Assembly: GCA_020081605.1 (NCBI GenBank)
Contig: JAHREC010000019.1
Coordinates: forward strand, 496,001 to 560,000
Direction: 5' to 3'
From: Albifimbria verrucaria
Taxonomy: Eukaryota > Ascomycota > Sordariomycetes > Hypocreales > Stachybotryaceae
DNA: 64,000 bases
Position numbers and translations under genes: made by a program. The notes under the pieces were generated by a model, which had not been told where the DNA came from, did not search any database, and saw only the letters and a program-made list of their open reading frames with translations. Shown here piece after piece: positions 12,566 to 25,319 of this stretch. Position 1 is the stretch's first letter. Every line of letters begins with the position of its first letter.

Positions 12566-15500
12566 CATGCTAGACATCACCATGGATTCGCGTTCGCTTG
12601 GACTTCCTTGCTGTCGAATCCTGGTCAGATTGCGGGGCCTTGGCGGCGGCGGCGGCGGCGGCATTGCTATATCATTGTCGGGCGAGCACATATCAATCGC
12701 AGCTTGCAATAACCTTATAATGCCACTCTGGCCATTTTCTTCCGCAAATCTCATTGGCGTCCAATCCAAGGAATTTTGGATCTGACGTCGACTCTGCCTG
12801 TATCAAGGAGGAGCTTCACGATCCCTCGTGTCCATTTTCGGCGGCATATGACAATGGAGTTCGGCCCGCTCGGTATGCCCCGGCTCGACCTCTTCCGTAA
12901 ATACGAGTTGCCTGCGAATCAGAATCAACATTCGCATAGCTCAGTAAAAGCTTCGTGATCTCCACATTGCCTTCCTCTGCAGCGTATGACAACGGTGTTC
13001 GGCCGCCTTCATCTCTTGCGTCTTGATTAACCTTGTTTGTCGCAAGCAAGAGTTCCACTATGGCGACATGACCCCGGGCTGCAGCATAAAAGAAGGGCGT
13101 CCAACCTTCGTTGTCTTCCACATCAATCTTGGTGTCTTCCCTCCCTAAAAGTAACTTCACACTGTCTTGATAGCCTCCTCCGGCCGCATATGAAAGTGGC
13201 ACTCGGCCTTCAGAAGACATCGTGTTCACATTTGCCTTGGACAATTCAAGTAGATACTTCATGGTCTCGACATATCCACCCTCTGCGGCTACTGATAATG
13301 GGCTGCGCTTCTCAAACTTGTCTTCCCAGTCAACACATGCCGTAGTCTTGTGTAGAAGGAGGTTGACAACACCCGAATGACCATGTTTAGCAGCCCACCA
13401 CAGTGGAGTGCGATCGTAGCTGTCTTTGAAACATGCATAGTGGAATGCACCGAGAAGGACTTTGACAGCATCATCAATACCGAAATAAGCGGCCAAATGC
13501 AACCCCGTCATTTGTTGTGGAATGTGTTGACTATATCCCGTATTACCCCAGGATTGCTGTTCTAGAGCAAGGAGTCCCTGGCTTGCTGATTGAACTTTCT
13601 TTTGATCACGTAGAAAGCTCACTAAGCTATCGGGTAACTGACGTGCTTCTCGGGCATGGTGGCCCCAATTCCGCACAATGTAAGCGTAAAGCGGATGAGA
13701 TTGTAGTCTCATCTCAAAGAAAATGTCACCCAAGCAAAACCCTGAATCAAAGGCACTGAAAGAGAGATACGCAGCGCAAGCCTTTGTTAAATCATACTGG
13801 CCGTTTGGAAACCATGGCTTCTGGATCAAGTACTCATGTAGAGTAAAATGAACAAGCCTTATGATCTTGCTTTCGTCGTCTACCGTCACAAGTCCGGCGC
13901 AAACCATCACTATGTCTTCGATCAATGTAAAATTATCTTCACCCAAACTTGAAGTACCGTCTTCAATGGCAAGAGCATGCTGTAGCTCGATGGTTGTGAG
14001 CGGGCGCCGAGCATAAGTTATCCAGCACAATGTCTTTTGTGCAAGCTCACTCAAACCTGGCATCTGGCCAAAGATTCTCTGAATCATTCCATCATATGCG
14101 GCTGTTAACATTTTGAGTCTGTGGTTATCGCTGGAGTTCACATGCTGTTTCTGAAATTGTGCCAAAGCTCGTTTGATGGCCCTTGGGGTTAGTTTATCGA
14201 CAATTGAATTGAGATAGATATTAGCTAGCAGGAACCTAGCTCCATAGGTAAGTAACAGACAAGTAATTGGTAAAGCTGGTGGAGCGGAGATACTAACATG
14301 CCATCAACAGCCTCTGAAATGATGGTTTTGATTTCCTCTTGCAAGAGTAGGTCGTCTCTGATTGACGGATGCATCAGGTCCATATTAAAGTCCAGATATC
14401 TATTTAAGTCTTCCTTGGCCGCATATATCTCCAATTTTATGCTATCCTCAAACATGATCGTTATATCTGGAGAGAACCGGGATGTCACTAGTATATTGAC
14501 ATTGCACCTGGACTGAAGATCAAAAAGCTCTGACAGGATTATTTTCCGGCAGTTTCCCATGGCTGGGAGCTCATCGAATGCATCTATGATAATGAATGTC
14601 CTAGACAGTGAGGTCATGACAGATAGAAGTGCCTTTGAAATCTCATTTATGCTTGGCTTTGTCATTTTGGATTTGTGCTTATTGAAGAGGTTTATGAGAC
14701 TCTCTGGCAGAGGCGTAAAAGCTTTGCAGAGCTGTTTGAGAAAGTTCGCAAGTAGATCCTCGGGGTGTTGTTCCTCTTGGCGCCCGAAGCTGCAATACGC
14801 GAAAGCAATTCCAACGTTGTCGTCGTTGGCGAATCTGGAGCAAAGATCATCTACAACGATAGATGCAAGAATTGTTTTCCCGGCTCCTGGAATACCGGGG
14901 CAAAATAACGTTTGCTCTCTCTCATTAAGCCAGCGTTGGTATTCTGATGAGTCCAACAGCCACTGACCCGTGCCTGCTTGTCTCCTTCTAATGTAGTCGT
15001 TTTGAGTTAATTGGAAGTCAAACGAAGTGAGCCAGGTCAGGATCTCGTCCTGATCCTGGTTCTTCTCTCTGTGCAATAGCTCTTCCATATCAGATGAAAC
15101 ATCTGTGAGGCCTTTGTGAAGCGTCTGTAATACTACTACCTAGTAAGCACTGTAATACGCCACCACATCATGGAAAGTCAAAGGCTATATTTTTGATATA
15201 TTTCAAGTGCATATTTAAAGGATGACTGAGAATAGATCAGGGTTGTAATAGAAGAGACGACGATATTACTTACTATCTCCTAATCTTCCCGCCCACGGAG
15301 GCATCGAAACAATCCTTTGTGGTTTCAAAACACAAAGAAGCTCTCGGGCGTACGACGCCGCTGCAAGAGCTGCATAGTTGTGCCAATCATCGTTTTTGTG
15401 AGAATCAGAATAATCACATATTCCACGAATGACCAAGCATGGAAAAAATTCATCAACCCAGCGGCCTCCATCTCGAAACATAAAACATTTAGATTGGGAT

Positions 15501-16376
15501 CATTCGCATATTTGTCCCTCTCCATAGCGTTCTTCATTACTGTATTGGAGGAGGCGATATTGCCATAGTGAACTGTAACTTCACGCTTGGCTTGACGTAT
15601 TGGTCGATCTTGTAGAGCTTCCACTTCGCAGCCCTCACAAGTTGGACCAACCTTGTGTAGATAGTCAATGCGATAAAGCCGATCTTCGGCAGGTTTCTTA
15701 TAGCTTTCGTCATCGTCCATACGTGCCAAATGCTCTGCTATCCCATCTGGCTTTCTGGGATCGTTGTAACGCCGTCGCATATCTTGGATGGCCCCTAGTA
15801 GTACCCTCGGTGGTCCATCGAGCTGGCCAACCATTTGGAAAGAGCCATCAGATAGGCGTTTCCCAGGTCATATTGAATTACTCCACCATAAGAACCAGAG
15901 GGCACACTGACTACAACATCTCCAAGCCGAATGTCGTTCTTTCTGGTTGGCGCCCCGCCGCCAATGCCGACCATCAACGCAAATTTCAAGTTGGGAAACG
16001 AGCGAACCATGTCTTTAACAACACCTGTTGCGGAACTAATACCATATCGACCCGCTGGTAGGCACCCAATGACTACGTTGTGATGGCCGACATGACCGTA
16101 GACATATGAATTGTCGTCATTAGGCTCGTTCATTTCCGGGCCATCAAATTCAGCATCCAGCATTCGACACGCGGTTTCAAATTCTTCCAATAACGCACAT
16201 ATCCAGGCGATGGTATAGTGCTCCATTTCACTGCCGCGAGCTGGACCGTCGTGCTGTGGAATTTTGCTCGCCTCATCCCCAGAGTCGACGTGCTGAGATT
16301 GTATACTCAAGCCTCTCCTCTTCGGCTCATTTGGGACGAGTAACACGTCTTCATAACTTCTCTTTCTAGTATCCAT
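12533..16376 (-). CDS. Fungal NLR: nucleoside-phosphorylase-like / NACHT / ankyrin repeats
   Basis: STAND-type signalling protein of the kind linked to heterokaryon incompatibility and non-self sensing. The start is ATG 16376. Residues about 50-370 form a PNP_UDP-like domain ([84 protein letters not shown]). After introns 15133-15273 and 14236-14297 comes NACHT, with Walker [15 protein letters not shown] and Walker [13 protein letters not shown]. Then a winged-helix-like region ([30 protein letters not shown]) precedes about eight ankyrin repeats (repeated [15 protein letters not shown]). The tail has a seven-proline run from a GGC repeat at 12642-12662 and stops at 12533. One-base losses occur in runs at 15859-15861 (A), 15443-15448 (T), 12822 and 12774-12777 (A), naming the gene-strand base. 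The ankyrin exon is open for 1.35 kb without a break. Confidence 0.88.
12642..12662. repeat. (GGC)7 trinucleotide repeat
   Basis: Seven GGC units on the + strand encode the polyproline run near the C-terminus of the NLR read on the minus strand. It is a potentially length-variable coding microsatellite. Confidence 0.9.
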
Positions 16377-17213
16377 GTTGGGCTATGGAATGAGCGACTT
16401 TGAACAGGACCTTGGAACTGTTGTGGCCTCGCTTGTGACTGCTGGCTGGCTTCATTGAAGCTTCTCTGGTGCCACCCAACACGACGCAGTATCGATCGCA
16501 GGACTTGTCGAAGAAAGCAAATGACTTAGGTCGGGCCTGAATTTAAAGGAGCAAAAGGATGCATATGTTTGGAGAGATTCTTTCGCCCATGGCGCTCTCT
16601 GGCCAACTCGTGGGCCGCGAATGTCAAGATACGGAGAAGAAAGAGATGGACTGTGCACGAGGCTGAATTCATAGACTGGTGTTCAGGGACCCCTGCTGCC
16701 TATCGAAGCTACGAATGCCAGCACATTATTGGTGTCCGGAATACTGTACGTAGCTCTAGCACAGCCCCCAATTTCAACAGGATAATCCCGGGTCATGCCT
16801 AACATGCATGTAAGCGAGTCGTGGAGTCGATTAAAAAGTGCAATGGTTAGGGCGAAGATGGAGACTCGCAAGGATGTGAGAAAAACCGGATATAAGACGA
16901 GGCAGTGTGATACAGATGAGTCCAGAACTCGCGAACTTTGAGAGATCGCATCACATTACAATGTTTGCATGTCTTGCGTTTCTAATAGCTTCCTCGAAGG
17001 GGGAACAGATCCGAGTAATGAAGTGAAATCACTCAGTATTGAGCGCAAGAAAACATAATAACATTGATAACGCTCGAAACTCCCCAAAATTACATTTTAC
17101 AAACCCAATCCTCACCAAATTCCAGCCTTCGCGAGATGGGACAATACATATATCAAACCGACAGCTGGGCCCACGCCCGGGAATCATTATACGCGCACAT
17201 TCTGTGTGTTCTC
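16377..17213. other. Intergenic, 0.84 kb, NLR upstream region
   Basis: No conserved frame seen on either strand. It includes the promoter of the NLR gene. Confidence 0.45.
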
Positions 17214-18333
17214 CTAACGCCTTCCAACGAAACCGCCAATCTGCAGCTTTCCGTATTTGTCAACATACGCTGTCTCGCCAGCCCTGAGCCAGATGTGACC
17301 GTGAGGTGAGTGCTCGAGGTCGACGCCCTTGGACCCATGCACCTTCTCCATCTCCTCGCGGAACTTGGACTTGGGCTTGCCGGCCTTGACACGCTGCTTC
17401 TCGAAGAAGACGTAGGCGGCGTAGAATGTCGCGTTGACGTTCCCGTCCAGCGGGCCCTTTTGCCCATGAAGTAGCGCAGGTTCGCAGCCGACACTTTCTT
17501 GCTCTCGTCCGGATACATCTTGGAAATCTCGCGCAAGAAAGCAGCCTGTGTCACACCGTCGCGGGCCAGAAGCGCTCTGGTCTTCTTGCGGATCTCGTCA
17601 CATGTGTCGTAGACAGGTACGGTGCCCTTTTCTTCTGCGGGAGTGTAACACCGCTGACGTCCAAGAGATCGTTGGCTTTGGCGGCTGCAGCAGGCGTAGG
17701 CTTGGCCTTCTTAGCAGTGGGTGCTTTGAGAGGCAGGCCCAGAAGCTCACGCTTCTTGAAGAACTTGATTGCCTCCCAGTACGTGTCGCAGCCGTCACCG
17801 TCCCATGTGCCGGTGCGGTTCATGAAAGAGCCGTAGGCTTTGAGCTGACACCACTGGCTTTCTGAAACTCGCCTACTTTCATGGCGCCCGAGTCAATCCA
17901 ATTACGGATCTTTCGGCGCACGGCATTGCAGGTGTCCTTTTCGCCTGCCGTCAACCGTGGGTCTTCATTGTCAATTTCATCCAGAGCAGCCGGGAACATG
18001 TCTTCGGTGCCCTCGGCCGCGTCCGACTTGCGCTTTTTGGAAGCGGCCGGCGCGGGTTTGGCCGGCGCAGCGGCAGGCTTCTTGGTCGCGGCCTTGGACT
18101 GTGGATCGGCATTCTCATCCGATGACGGGCGGGCCGAGGGCGCATGGCCGCCGCCGAAATTCCTTGACTGAGTCTGCTTGAAGAGTTCCAAGCGGTGTGG
18201 GGCACTTGGGGAGGAGGCACGTAAGTCTCAACCTTGGGATGAAATGGAGATGGGGTATGACGGGTGGAGGCACATAGGTGTGGCTCTGGCGATTGGGGTT
18301 GGAGGGAGCTAAAGCAGCTCTTGCTGGCGCCAT
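17214..18333 (-). CDS. DUF7726-domain protein (two related helical modules)
   Basis: Fungal protein of unknown biochemical role, probably nuclear. It is read from ATG 18333 (MAPARAALAPSNPNRQSHT) through an Ala/Pro/Lys-rich basic linker (KKPAAAPAKPAPAASKKRK). Module 1 is CNAVRRKIRNWIDSGAMKVG, EFQKASGVSS..YGSFMNRTG and WDGDGCDTYWEAIKFFKKRE. Module 2 is VYDTCDEIRKKTRALLARDG, TQAAFLREISKMYPD and LRYFMGQKGPLDGNVNATFY. The C-terminus is AYVDKYGKLQIGGFVGRR with a stop at 17214-17216. Three one-base losses: the C on + at 17838, the C run on the gene strand at 17639-17641, and the G run on the gene strand at 17463-17465. The exact start and a possible intron near 18200-18230 are unsure. The two modules resemble helix-turn-helix/winged folds, which suggests nucleic-acid binding (inference). 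Confidence 0.8.
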
Positions 18334-18559
18334 GGCTGAGGCGATACGAGTCGGTTTTTGTGTGACTGGTAATCCGTACACGATGGTAAGACGTAACCTG
18401 AAGCTCGGGACAGCTTGCGGAGTTAGTGGAACCTCTATCGGGATGTGTAAGAGCAGTTGTGAAAGGACGTGTCCCTGCCAGACGCGTGACATTAATGTTG
18501 ACATATATTGACACTAGCACGCGTCGCTGGGTGCTGACATCATTGCGTTCCAGCACCGC

Positions 18560-19465
18560 GGCCCCAGCATTTAGACCCATGTCTGACGAGTCCCAAGCAG
18601 CGGGCCAATCTCAATCTGAGACTCCAGACACTAATTCACTCCAAGCCATCCTAAGGAAGCTCGTCAATGACAACTTCACGTTCAACTCTTTCCATAGAGC
18701 CTCGGAGTGTCTTGCTTCTTGTGTGACATGATCAATCATTAGTTGCATCGTTGTGCAGTCTCAAGATATTCTCAATCTTTGTGTGACCAGCAGCAGTTCG
18801 AGAAACAAAGGATTGCACGTCTGCGGAAAACGTTTCAAACCCTCGACGCTGCTGTAGCTCGGTGGCTTCAGCTCTACTGCTGTCATCTCTGCATCAATGC
18901 TTGATCACTCAACAATTCAAGTTTGAAGGAACGTACCATATGCGTGGGATTAGTTGGATCTCCATCATGTTTTTGTAGTTGTATAGGTCATGTTCCAATT
19001 GTACAATTTTCTTCTTCTTCCATGACATCTTGGTCCAAACATTAATTGTACTCGAGAAGCTGCCCTTTTGCAATGTTTTGTGATAGACTGTACCTTTGAG
19101 TGCAATTTCTCAGCAGCTTTGCGGAATTTGTTGACAATACTGACAATGCTCTCAACATCTGGTGTTCGTAAGCCTTCAAACATGTCATGGACCTAACTAG
19201 CTGCGAGCATCATTGAAGCTGCTTTCTCCTCAAGAATTTCATCTGGAGAATTATCACCGCTATATATTGCGTGACAAACCGTCGCAGTTTCACAAGCGAA
19301 GTTTGATGACCTGCATGTCAAGTCCTGGCTTGATGACCATGTCTGTCTCTGTGGTGAGACCATTTCGATACACATATGCTCACGTCTCGCTCTTGCCGGG
19401 ATATTCTCTGTCTCAACAAGTTCACATGTACAATCTCCACTTCTTATATACACGTAAATTCTCAT
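18560..19465 (-). pseudogene. Remnant of helical N-terminal region, NLR/STAND-like
   Basis: Several exon-like minus-strand pieces read as coding but are interrupted. One piece (CHAIYSGDNSPDEILEEKAA) leads to a TAG, then HDMFEGLRTPDVESIVSIVN and KFRKAAEKLHSKV. A piece around 18970-19060 gives SWKKKKIVQLEHDLYNYKNM. A piece around 18740-18870 gives RAEATELQQRRGFETFSADV then GHTKIENILRLHNDATND. After that only fragments (MIDHVTQEARHSEALWKEL) remain. Amphipathic helices of this style head many fungal NACHT proteins, but I see no NACHT or repeat domain here. Unlike other loci, breaks here include in-frame stops, so decay is plausible. The family call is a guess; coding character is moderately supported. 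Confidence 0.35.
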
Positions 19466-19811
19466 TGATGTTATGTCATGGCACCTTAATGTATGTTGTT
19501 GTAGAAAGCTGCCTTCCCTGTCTAAATTCCTATATATACAAAGCGATAGAAAATAAAATTCCTATTCCGGTTGAATAATGTAACGGAATGGTAAAAAATG
19601 AAGAAATTGGTCTAAATCCATTGCGTGCCAAGCCTCTATGGTATACTGTTCCATTTGCGTCGAGCCAAGCCATGCAGCCTCTATCTGACCCCTCCGTGGG
19701 TTGTGACATCAGTCATGTCGATGTATCAATCACGTAAATTTTGCTCCTAATAGCGCGTCTAACCCTGTGTAGGGCGACGCCAGCTCTTCAACCCGTTTGC
19801 TGCTTGTACAT

Positions 19812-22129
19812 TTAAAACGTGGCAGTCACATTGCTTCTACCAGCACCGCCGATCTTTCGTGCAGCATGTTCAGCAGTGATCATGATAATCGACTGGGTGT
19901 TGCCGGTAGGCAAATCTGGGTGGATTGATGCGTCGACGACGAAAAGGTTGTCAGTACCGTACACTTTGGTGTTGAGGTCAACAACCGCTGTACCGTTGGC
20001 AGAGCGGCCATCATCAACACCCATCTTAGCACTGCCGACCCAGTGATCACCACTGATCATCTTGGAGGCGATAATGTCGTCGACAGAAGCACCCGGGGTA
20101 ACATATTTGAGAGTCGAGTTACTAGTGTTGGTAGCATCCAACCACCACTGAACGAAGTCGGACATCGCACTACGATCACCCTCTGTGATCAACCAAGGCT
20201 TAGTCTTAAGGATCGTATTACCAGGTGCTGTAATACCCAGTTCACCAACGGTATTGGTACCGTGAGTAAGGAAAGCTCGTACAGTCACAACACCAGAAGC
20301 CATGGCGCTCACAGTGCCCTGCAAATAGCGTGTGCGGCCATCAGCACCTTGGGCGGAGGTCCATAGGTGCATGCGCTGAGCGGCCTGGGTGATTGGACCT
20401 GATCCCTGATAGTAAAGATCCAGATCTGCCGGGTCAGGGCTGACAGCTACACCATTGAAGTTGTAAGCGCTAAAGTTCGAGGCAGCATTGAACTGGAGCA
20501 TAACTTGGACATGATCTTGCAGGTGGTGGCCGACAGGGAGGTCGATCCAGTCAGCCTCATCAGGAAGTGTGACACCGGTCAAGGCAGCACCGCTCTTCAC
20601 AACGGCGAGCGCATCTGAGCGACCGATGCCGGAGTTCCATAGAAGTCGAGGGGAAGAAAGCGCACCAGCAGCAAGAACAACCTTGCCTCCAGCCTTGAGG
20701 TTGATGATCTGACGGCTACCGTTATCCGCCTGGGTCAGGACGCCAGTGGCCTGGCTACCTTTGCGGTTGACTTGAACAACCTTAGTGTTAAGACGAAGGG
20801 TGAAGTTGGGCAGCTTCTGGGCAAAAGGCATGTAAGTCCTAGCAGGTCCGGCACGGAGGTGGTCCTTGATCGACCACGATGGGCGAGAGTAAACCATGTG
20901 TTTCTCGTCAGGCGACTCGATTGAGTCAACCTGAGACCAACCCTTAGAATCAAGAAGCTTGGAAAGGGTCTGGTATGCAAAGTCGTTGTAGTACTTGCCG
21001 TCGGCAGAGGGTAGTGTGGTACCGGGGTTGCGCTCATACAGGCGGGCAGCAGCACCGGAAACATCCTCCCACTTCCAGCCAGCGGGCCAGCGTTGCCAGT
21101 CACGTTGAGGAGGGTGAATGAAGTTGAGACCATTGATGGAGCTGGAACCTCCAAGCAGACACCCAGCTGTGGATGCTGTATCGCTGCAGAATCGTGTTCC
21201 CGCAAGCCCAGTCATGCTGCTGCCGAGACTCGGAATATCATAAGCTGTGAGAGTATCGTTCCAAGGAGACTCTGAGTAGACCCAAGAGCAACTGTGTTGG
21301 CAGGGCCACGTTCAATCAAGAGTACACTGACACCCGTCTCAGCAAGACGTTCGGCCGCGATAATGCCAGCAGGGCCTCCGCCAACGACGATGACATCGTA
21401 GGTCAAGTTGGAAACTGTGGGCACTGGGAACGTGCCGTTTCCAATAGGCAGGGTACCGTTGTTTCCGGGAATAGTTCCGTTGCCAGGTGTAGTCGGAGGC
21501 GTGTTAGGGCGGCAGCCCATGAAGCCCACTGAGCATAGGAAGCAGATTTGGCGCCCTCAATATCAATACCGTACTGGCCAAAACCAGCAGCATGGTAGGG
21601 AATGACGCTCGCAGGGTCTGAAAGAGTCGTAGGGTTTTCGACCGAGATGGCCCATCCAAAGATGGGGTTTTCAGAGGCGATATTCGTCTTCTTGGCAACG
21701 ACACAACTCTGGCAGACGAAAGTGTAGGAGAAGTGGGTTGAGTTGACAAATGTTCCGTTCGCAATGGGCAATGTGCTCACTTCCGTCTCAGTGTAGATAT
21801 CGGGGTTAGCATAAGCGCCGGCAAGGCGAAACGAAGTGACAATGTCTTCGCCATCCGCCCATGCAACGAGAAGAAGACCATTCAGCATGCCTCCATTGAA
21901 TGAGGCTGCGCCCCATCCCCGGTCTCAGTAATTGGCACTACCATTTGACCAATGAAGTCGGATCCAAGGGTTTCAGGAATGGCAAGGCCAAAACTGTACC
22001 CATGGGACTGGTATCGCTGGAATTCGATACCGGTTGTAGGGTCGGTGTAGGAGTCGTTCGCAAGCCTTGGGCTGTGGCGGAACTAGCCAACCCAAGGAGG
22101 GCGGCTGCTCCCGAAAGTGAAGGACGCAT
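19812..22129 (-). CDS. cdh: Cellobiose dehydrogenase (AA8 cytochrome + AA3_1 GMC flavodehydrogenase), no CBM
   Basis: Secreted enzyme that oxidises cellobiose/cello-oligosaccharides to lactones and feeds electrons to LPMOs. The signal peptide is [20 protein letters not shown]. The cytochrome domain follows ([20 protein letters not shown]; heme Met/His region, with CQSC before [10 protein letters not shown]). A Thr/Pro/Gly/Asn-rich linker with [10 protein letters not shown] and GNGT repeats leads to the GMC domain. There the FAD motif is [20 protein letters not shown], then [13 protein letters not shown] and the C-terminal block [11 protein letters not shown] with [15 protein letters not shown] (catalytic His/Asn pair region). 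It ends at GRSNVTATF without a cellulose-binding module. No introns are needed. Four one-base losses: near 22061 (G), the G run at 21917-21920, the C run at 21507-21509 and the C run at 21265-21266 (bases on the gene strand). It stands alone at the edge of a gene-poor stretch. Confidence 0.92.
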
Positions 22130-25100
22130 TGTTGAAGAAACGATAGTTACGACTCTTTGGTCTTGTTAGAATATCAACGAAAGTGCTGTTTTCGGACTGA
22201 ATTTGTAACGAGAGAATAGAAATAACCGCCTGGGTCAGTAAATTTTGTTAAAAGAACGACGAAGACCGAACTCGCGGTTAGTTGAGAAGCCAGTTGGCAA
22301 AGAAGGTAGAGGCCAAAGGTGAGAGGGGAACACTTCAAGGCATCGCGGGTTCAGCGACTTCTTTATCTCCCATCCAACTTCTCCTTTCGAACAGTGCTTA
22401 AGCACATGATATCATCTTTGATATCTTCCGGCGGGTCAGACCCACCAACAGATGCCTGTTGAATTCCTGCGCCCGCTGAGGATGATGCACAGCAACCCAT
22501 GATATTGCGCTAGACTGGGGCTTCTTAATCTGAAACAACGGGTCCGTTTTCAGTAAGAAATATTTTTGCAATTCGCCATTGTTGATTGGTGTGTAAATTC
22601 GTTTCGTCTAAACTCTTAACTTTACTGTGTTGTTTGAGATTAGACCCCATGTCTTTCGGACCTATGCGGCTAATTAACAGAGTCTGGATCTTTCTGTGTG
22701 GGAGGCGACGATCAGTTGTTCCATGCGTTGATCTTCGGGCCTCTACAGAAGCATCAAATGCTGGAGGATAAGGGAACTAATATATCTTTGAAGTTGGCCC
22801 ATTTCACATTAGCAAGATTTACTTCATACTTGCGACAGTATCGGCTCACCGCCTCTCCAGCAGGACGAAAGTGCGAGCATAAATGACACGAAGAATTGCA
22901 AAACTAAGAGCCATGGTTTCCGCACATGAAATTGGGCAGCGGCAGGATCCCATCATGGTCCGTCTCACAGTACATGGTAGGCTGATAAGAATCAATTTGT
23001 GGATTTGTCAAAAAGGGGCAAGAGGTAAGAATCTTGTGGTGAGAAGGATTCGAGTGAAGTCGGTGCGTACGCAGACCCTCAACCGAAGGTGGATTTGACA
23101 GGCCGGACGGTACTAAAATGGAAAGTGATTCCGCGACTACTGTAATGTCAGAGACAGTCCCAGCTTATCGAGGACGAGACCTTGTTTTTCTCTCCACTAC
23201 GAACCAACTGAACGCTATCTTATCTGCCAACCTGTGCCATACGGTTAAAATATGCCCCAGACGTGCCTACGAAACATGGTGGGAGGCTAATAAAATCTAG
23301 GCTTATGTGGGAACGCACAACGTTTGGATGATCGCCAGTATGATTGGTTGTTCTAGTCACATGTTATACACTGGGGAAGCTCCATTCCAGTTTCACAATT
23401 TGGCATCAGTAAGCGAAAGATATTCGCTGTATTCGACTGGTATTGCGTATAAGTGGGCTGGCGAGATTATGATCAGCTCTAAGTGCCTCATGTGTATGAA
23501 GCTGCTATCCTAACCTGCTCAACCCCAAGTTCTGACAACTATCTACATGCCTTTGCTCTTTTGGTTCAACCCTGATAACCCTCGCCAAAAGCTAACATGC
23601 CACAGCTAGTCATGTTGCGGACATAGAGGGTCTCTCAGACAATGGTTAATATTTCTTATGTTAAGTAGTGCATTTGGCTTGACTGGATGTACCCTAAATA
23701 GTACGATGACTTCTTCTGCTGGACAGAGGCCCATGCGTCGAATCCATTCACGTACCACCTGGAAGAGGCGATAACAGGGAATTCAGCAAGATACTCGGAT
23801 TATGAAAGCAAGTGACCAGTGTCATGTTTAATCTTCAGCCACAAGATGTCAATGTGACTTCAAAAGTGTACCTACGAACACAAATTTGCCCATACCTAAT
23901 TCCAGAATGTCTGTCTACCTGACATATAGCATAACCCACATGCTTGTTGAATTCACACAATAGTGTGCTTACAAGTCATATAAACTAGAGGGTGGTACTA
24001 AAAGATTAAGGGAAGTTAGCAGTCCTGTGGAGACTGAACCTGGACGCTAACTTCCCAGGTTGAGAGATTTAGTGGCATTTCATAGAATTTTGACGCTTCT
24101 TCACTATATTTCATATTGTGGACTCCGTTTGAGAAGGTCCATGCTGCCGTCATATTCTATTTTTGCACATCAACCTGCGTAATGAAGTTTCCGCCAAAGA
24201 CTGAGCCTGTGTAGAAATAGAGAGCCAGTGTAATATAGCGATGTGTGTCAATATTAACCTCGAGACATGCCTGTTTCAAGTTAAGATAAAGCGTCGCAAC
24301 TGGTAGCCTGCTCTCTAATCACAGGACCGACATATTGGTGCCATGATATGATTCCTCGAGATAGACTCTCTTCGTTTGACTCAAGATTGCCCTTTTCCAT
24401 AAATCCAGTATTTTGAATGCCTAAATACGTAAAAACCCTTAACCTCTTGACACTTTTTGCAGAGCCGATTCAATATTGATGTGTTTTCACGTATGTGCGA
24501 CTGGATCTACACATGCTCAAGTCCTTGACCAGCAATACATTCAATCGCATAATATATGGCCCTTTTGCCGAAGTTTGAGTCAACAGACTTATTATGAACA
24601 ACCGTAACCTAGCTCACAGTTTTTAAATGTTCAATCTTGAAGACCTTGGGTGGTTCTGGATCACTTTACGTAAGTTAAAGGCCCGCATCAGTTATGCCTC
24701 GCTCCTTGATTCCAATCATGAAAATCGTACTGGCTACAAAGTACCTTTATTAAGTAACGTTACATTATTGGTAGGTTAAAAAAATTCACTATTGTCTTTT
24801 GTTTTTCGCATTTCTGCGGAAATCGGATGAGCCTTATGTACTATGTATCAAGTCGTGTATCGGCCTCCATAATGCTTAGACGGATACATATTTTTTCAAT
24901 TTTCTAAAGACTCATGGTTCTCAAGTCTTGCTGAAGAAGTTGTCCGGTATGCTACGGGGCTTTGGCAGACACCAGCATCAAACCTCACCAGCCAGCCGTG
25001 TAGGGTCAGAGTTTAGTTACTGTTGCGCCGCCACATTCGAAGACTTGAAAACAGGTCGGTGGATGATCAGCAGATTTATTGCGGTGCGCAGCTTTTACTA

Positions 25101-25319
25101 GGGTGGACCAGGCGCTATAAGCACAAAGCTCATGATCGTCTTCCTTGGCATTCCTTACTCACAAACTATCGTGGAGCTGAAGTGAAACAAATTCCGGCTC
25201 CATCTGACAGTTTTCGCTAGTCCGAACTATATAAGAGTAGGATGATGGAGCCAGAAGGAAACATCTATACTCAGTAATATAAAATTCATAAAATCCAAAG
25301 CACTAAAGAATTTAACACG
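22130..25319. other. Gene-poor, AT-rich region, 3.2 kb
   Basis: Small + strand frames occur between 22586 and 23513, but none match a family. From about 23515 to 25020 no frame of 60 codons exists on either strand. No terminal repeats or recognisable transposase pieces are seen. Confidence 0.5.
25228..25234 (+). promoter_or_regulatory. TATA box of Cys-rich secreted protein gene
   Basis: TATATAA lies 86 bp upstream of the ATG at 25320, a usual spacing for filamentous fungi. Confidence 0.5.

Noticed and set aside
15600..16061. 153-codon + strand frame
   Set aside because: Antisense shadow of the NLR phosphorylase-like domain.
17951..18580. 209-codon Pro/Arg-rich minus frame
   Set aside because: Out-of-frame shadow of the DUF7726 gene; composition comes from the GC-rich linker.
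18582..18731. + strand frame MSDESQAAGQSQSETPDTNS..
   Set aside because: Short, no partner exon, and overlaps the more protein-like minus-strand remnant.
20735..21205. 156-codon minus frame
   Set aside because: Out-of-frame shadow of the cellobiose dehydrogenase flavin domain.
22130..25319. RIP-mutated transposon
   Set aside because: AT-rich, but no terminal repeats, target duplications or transposase fragments could be seen by eye.
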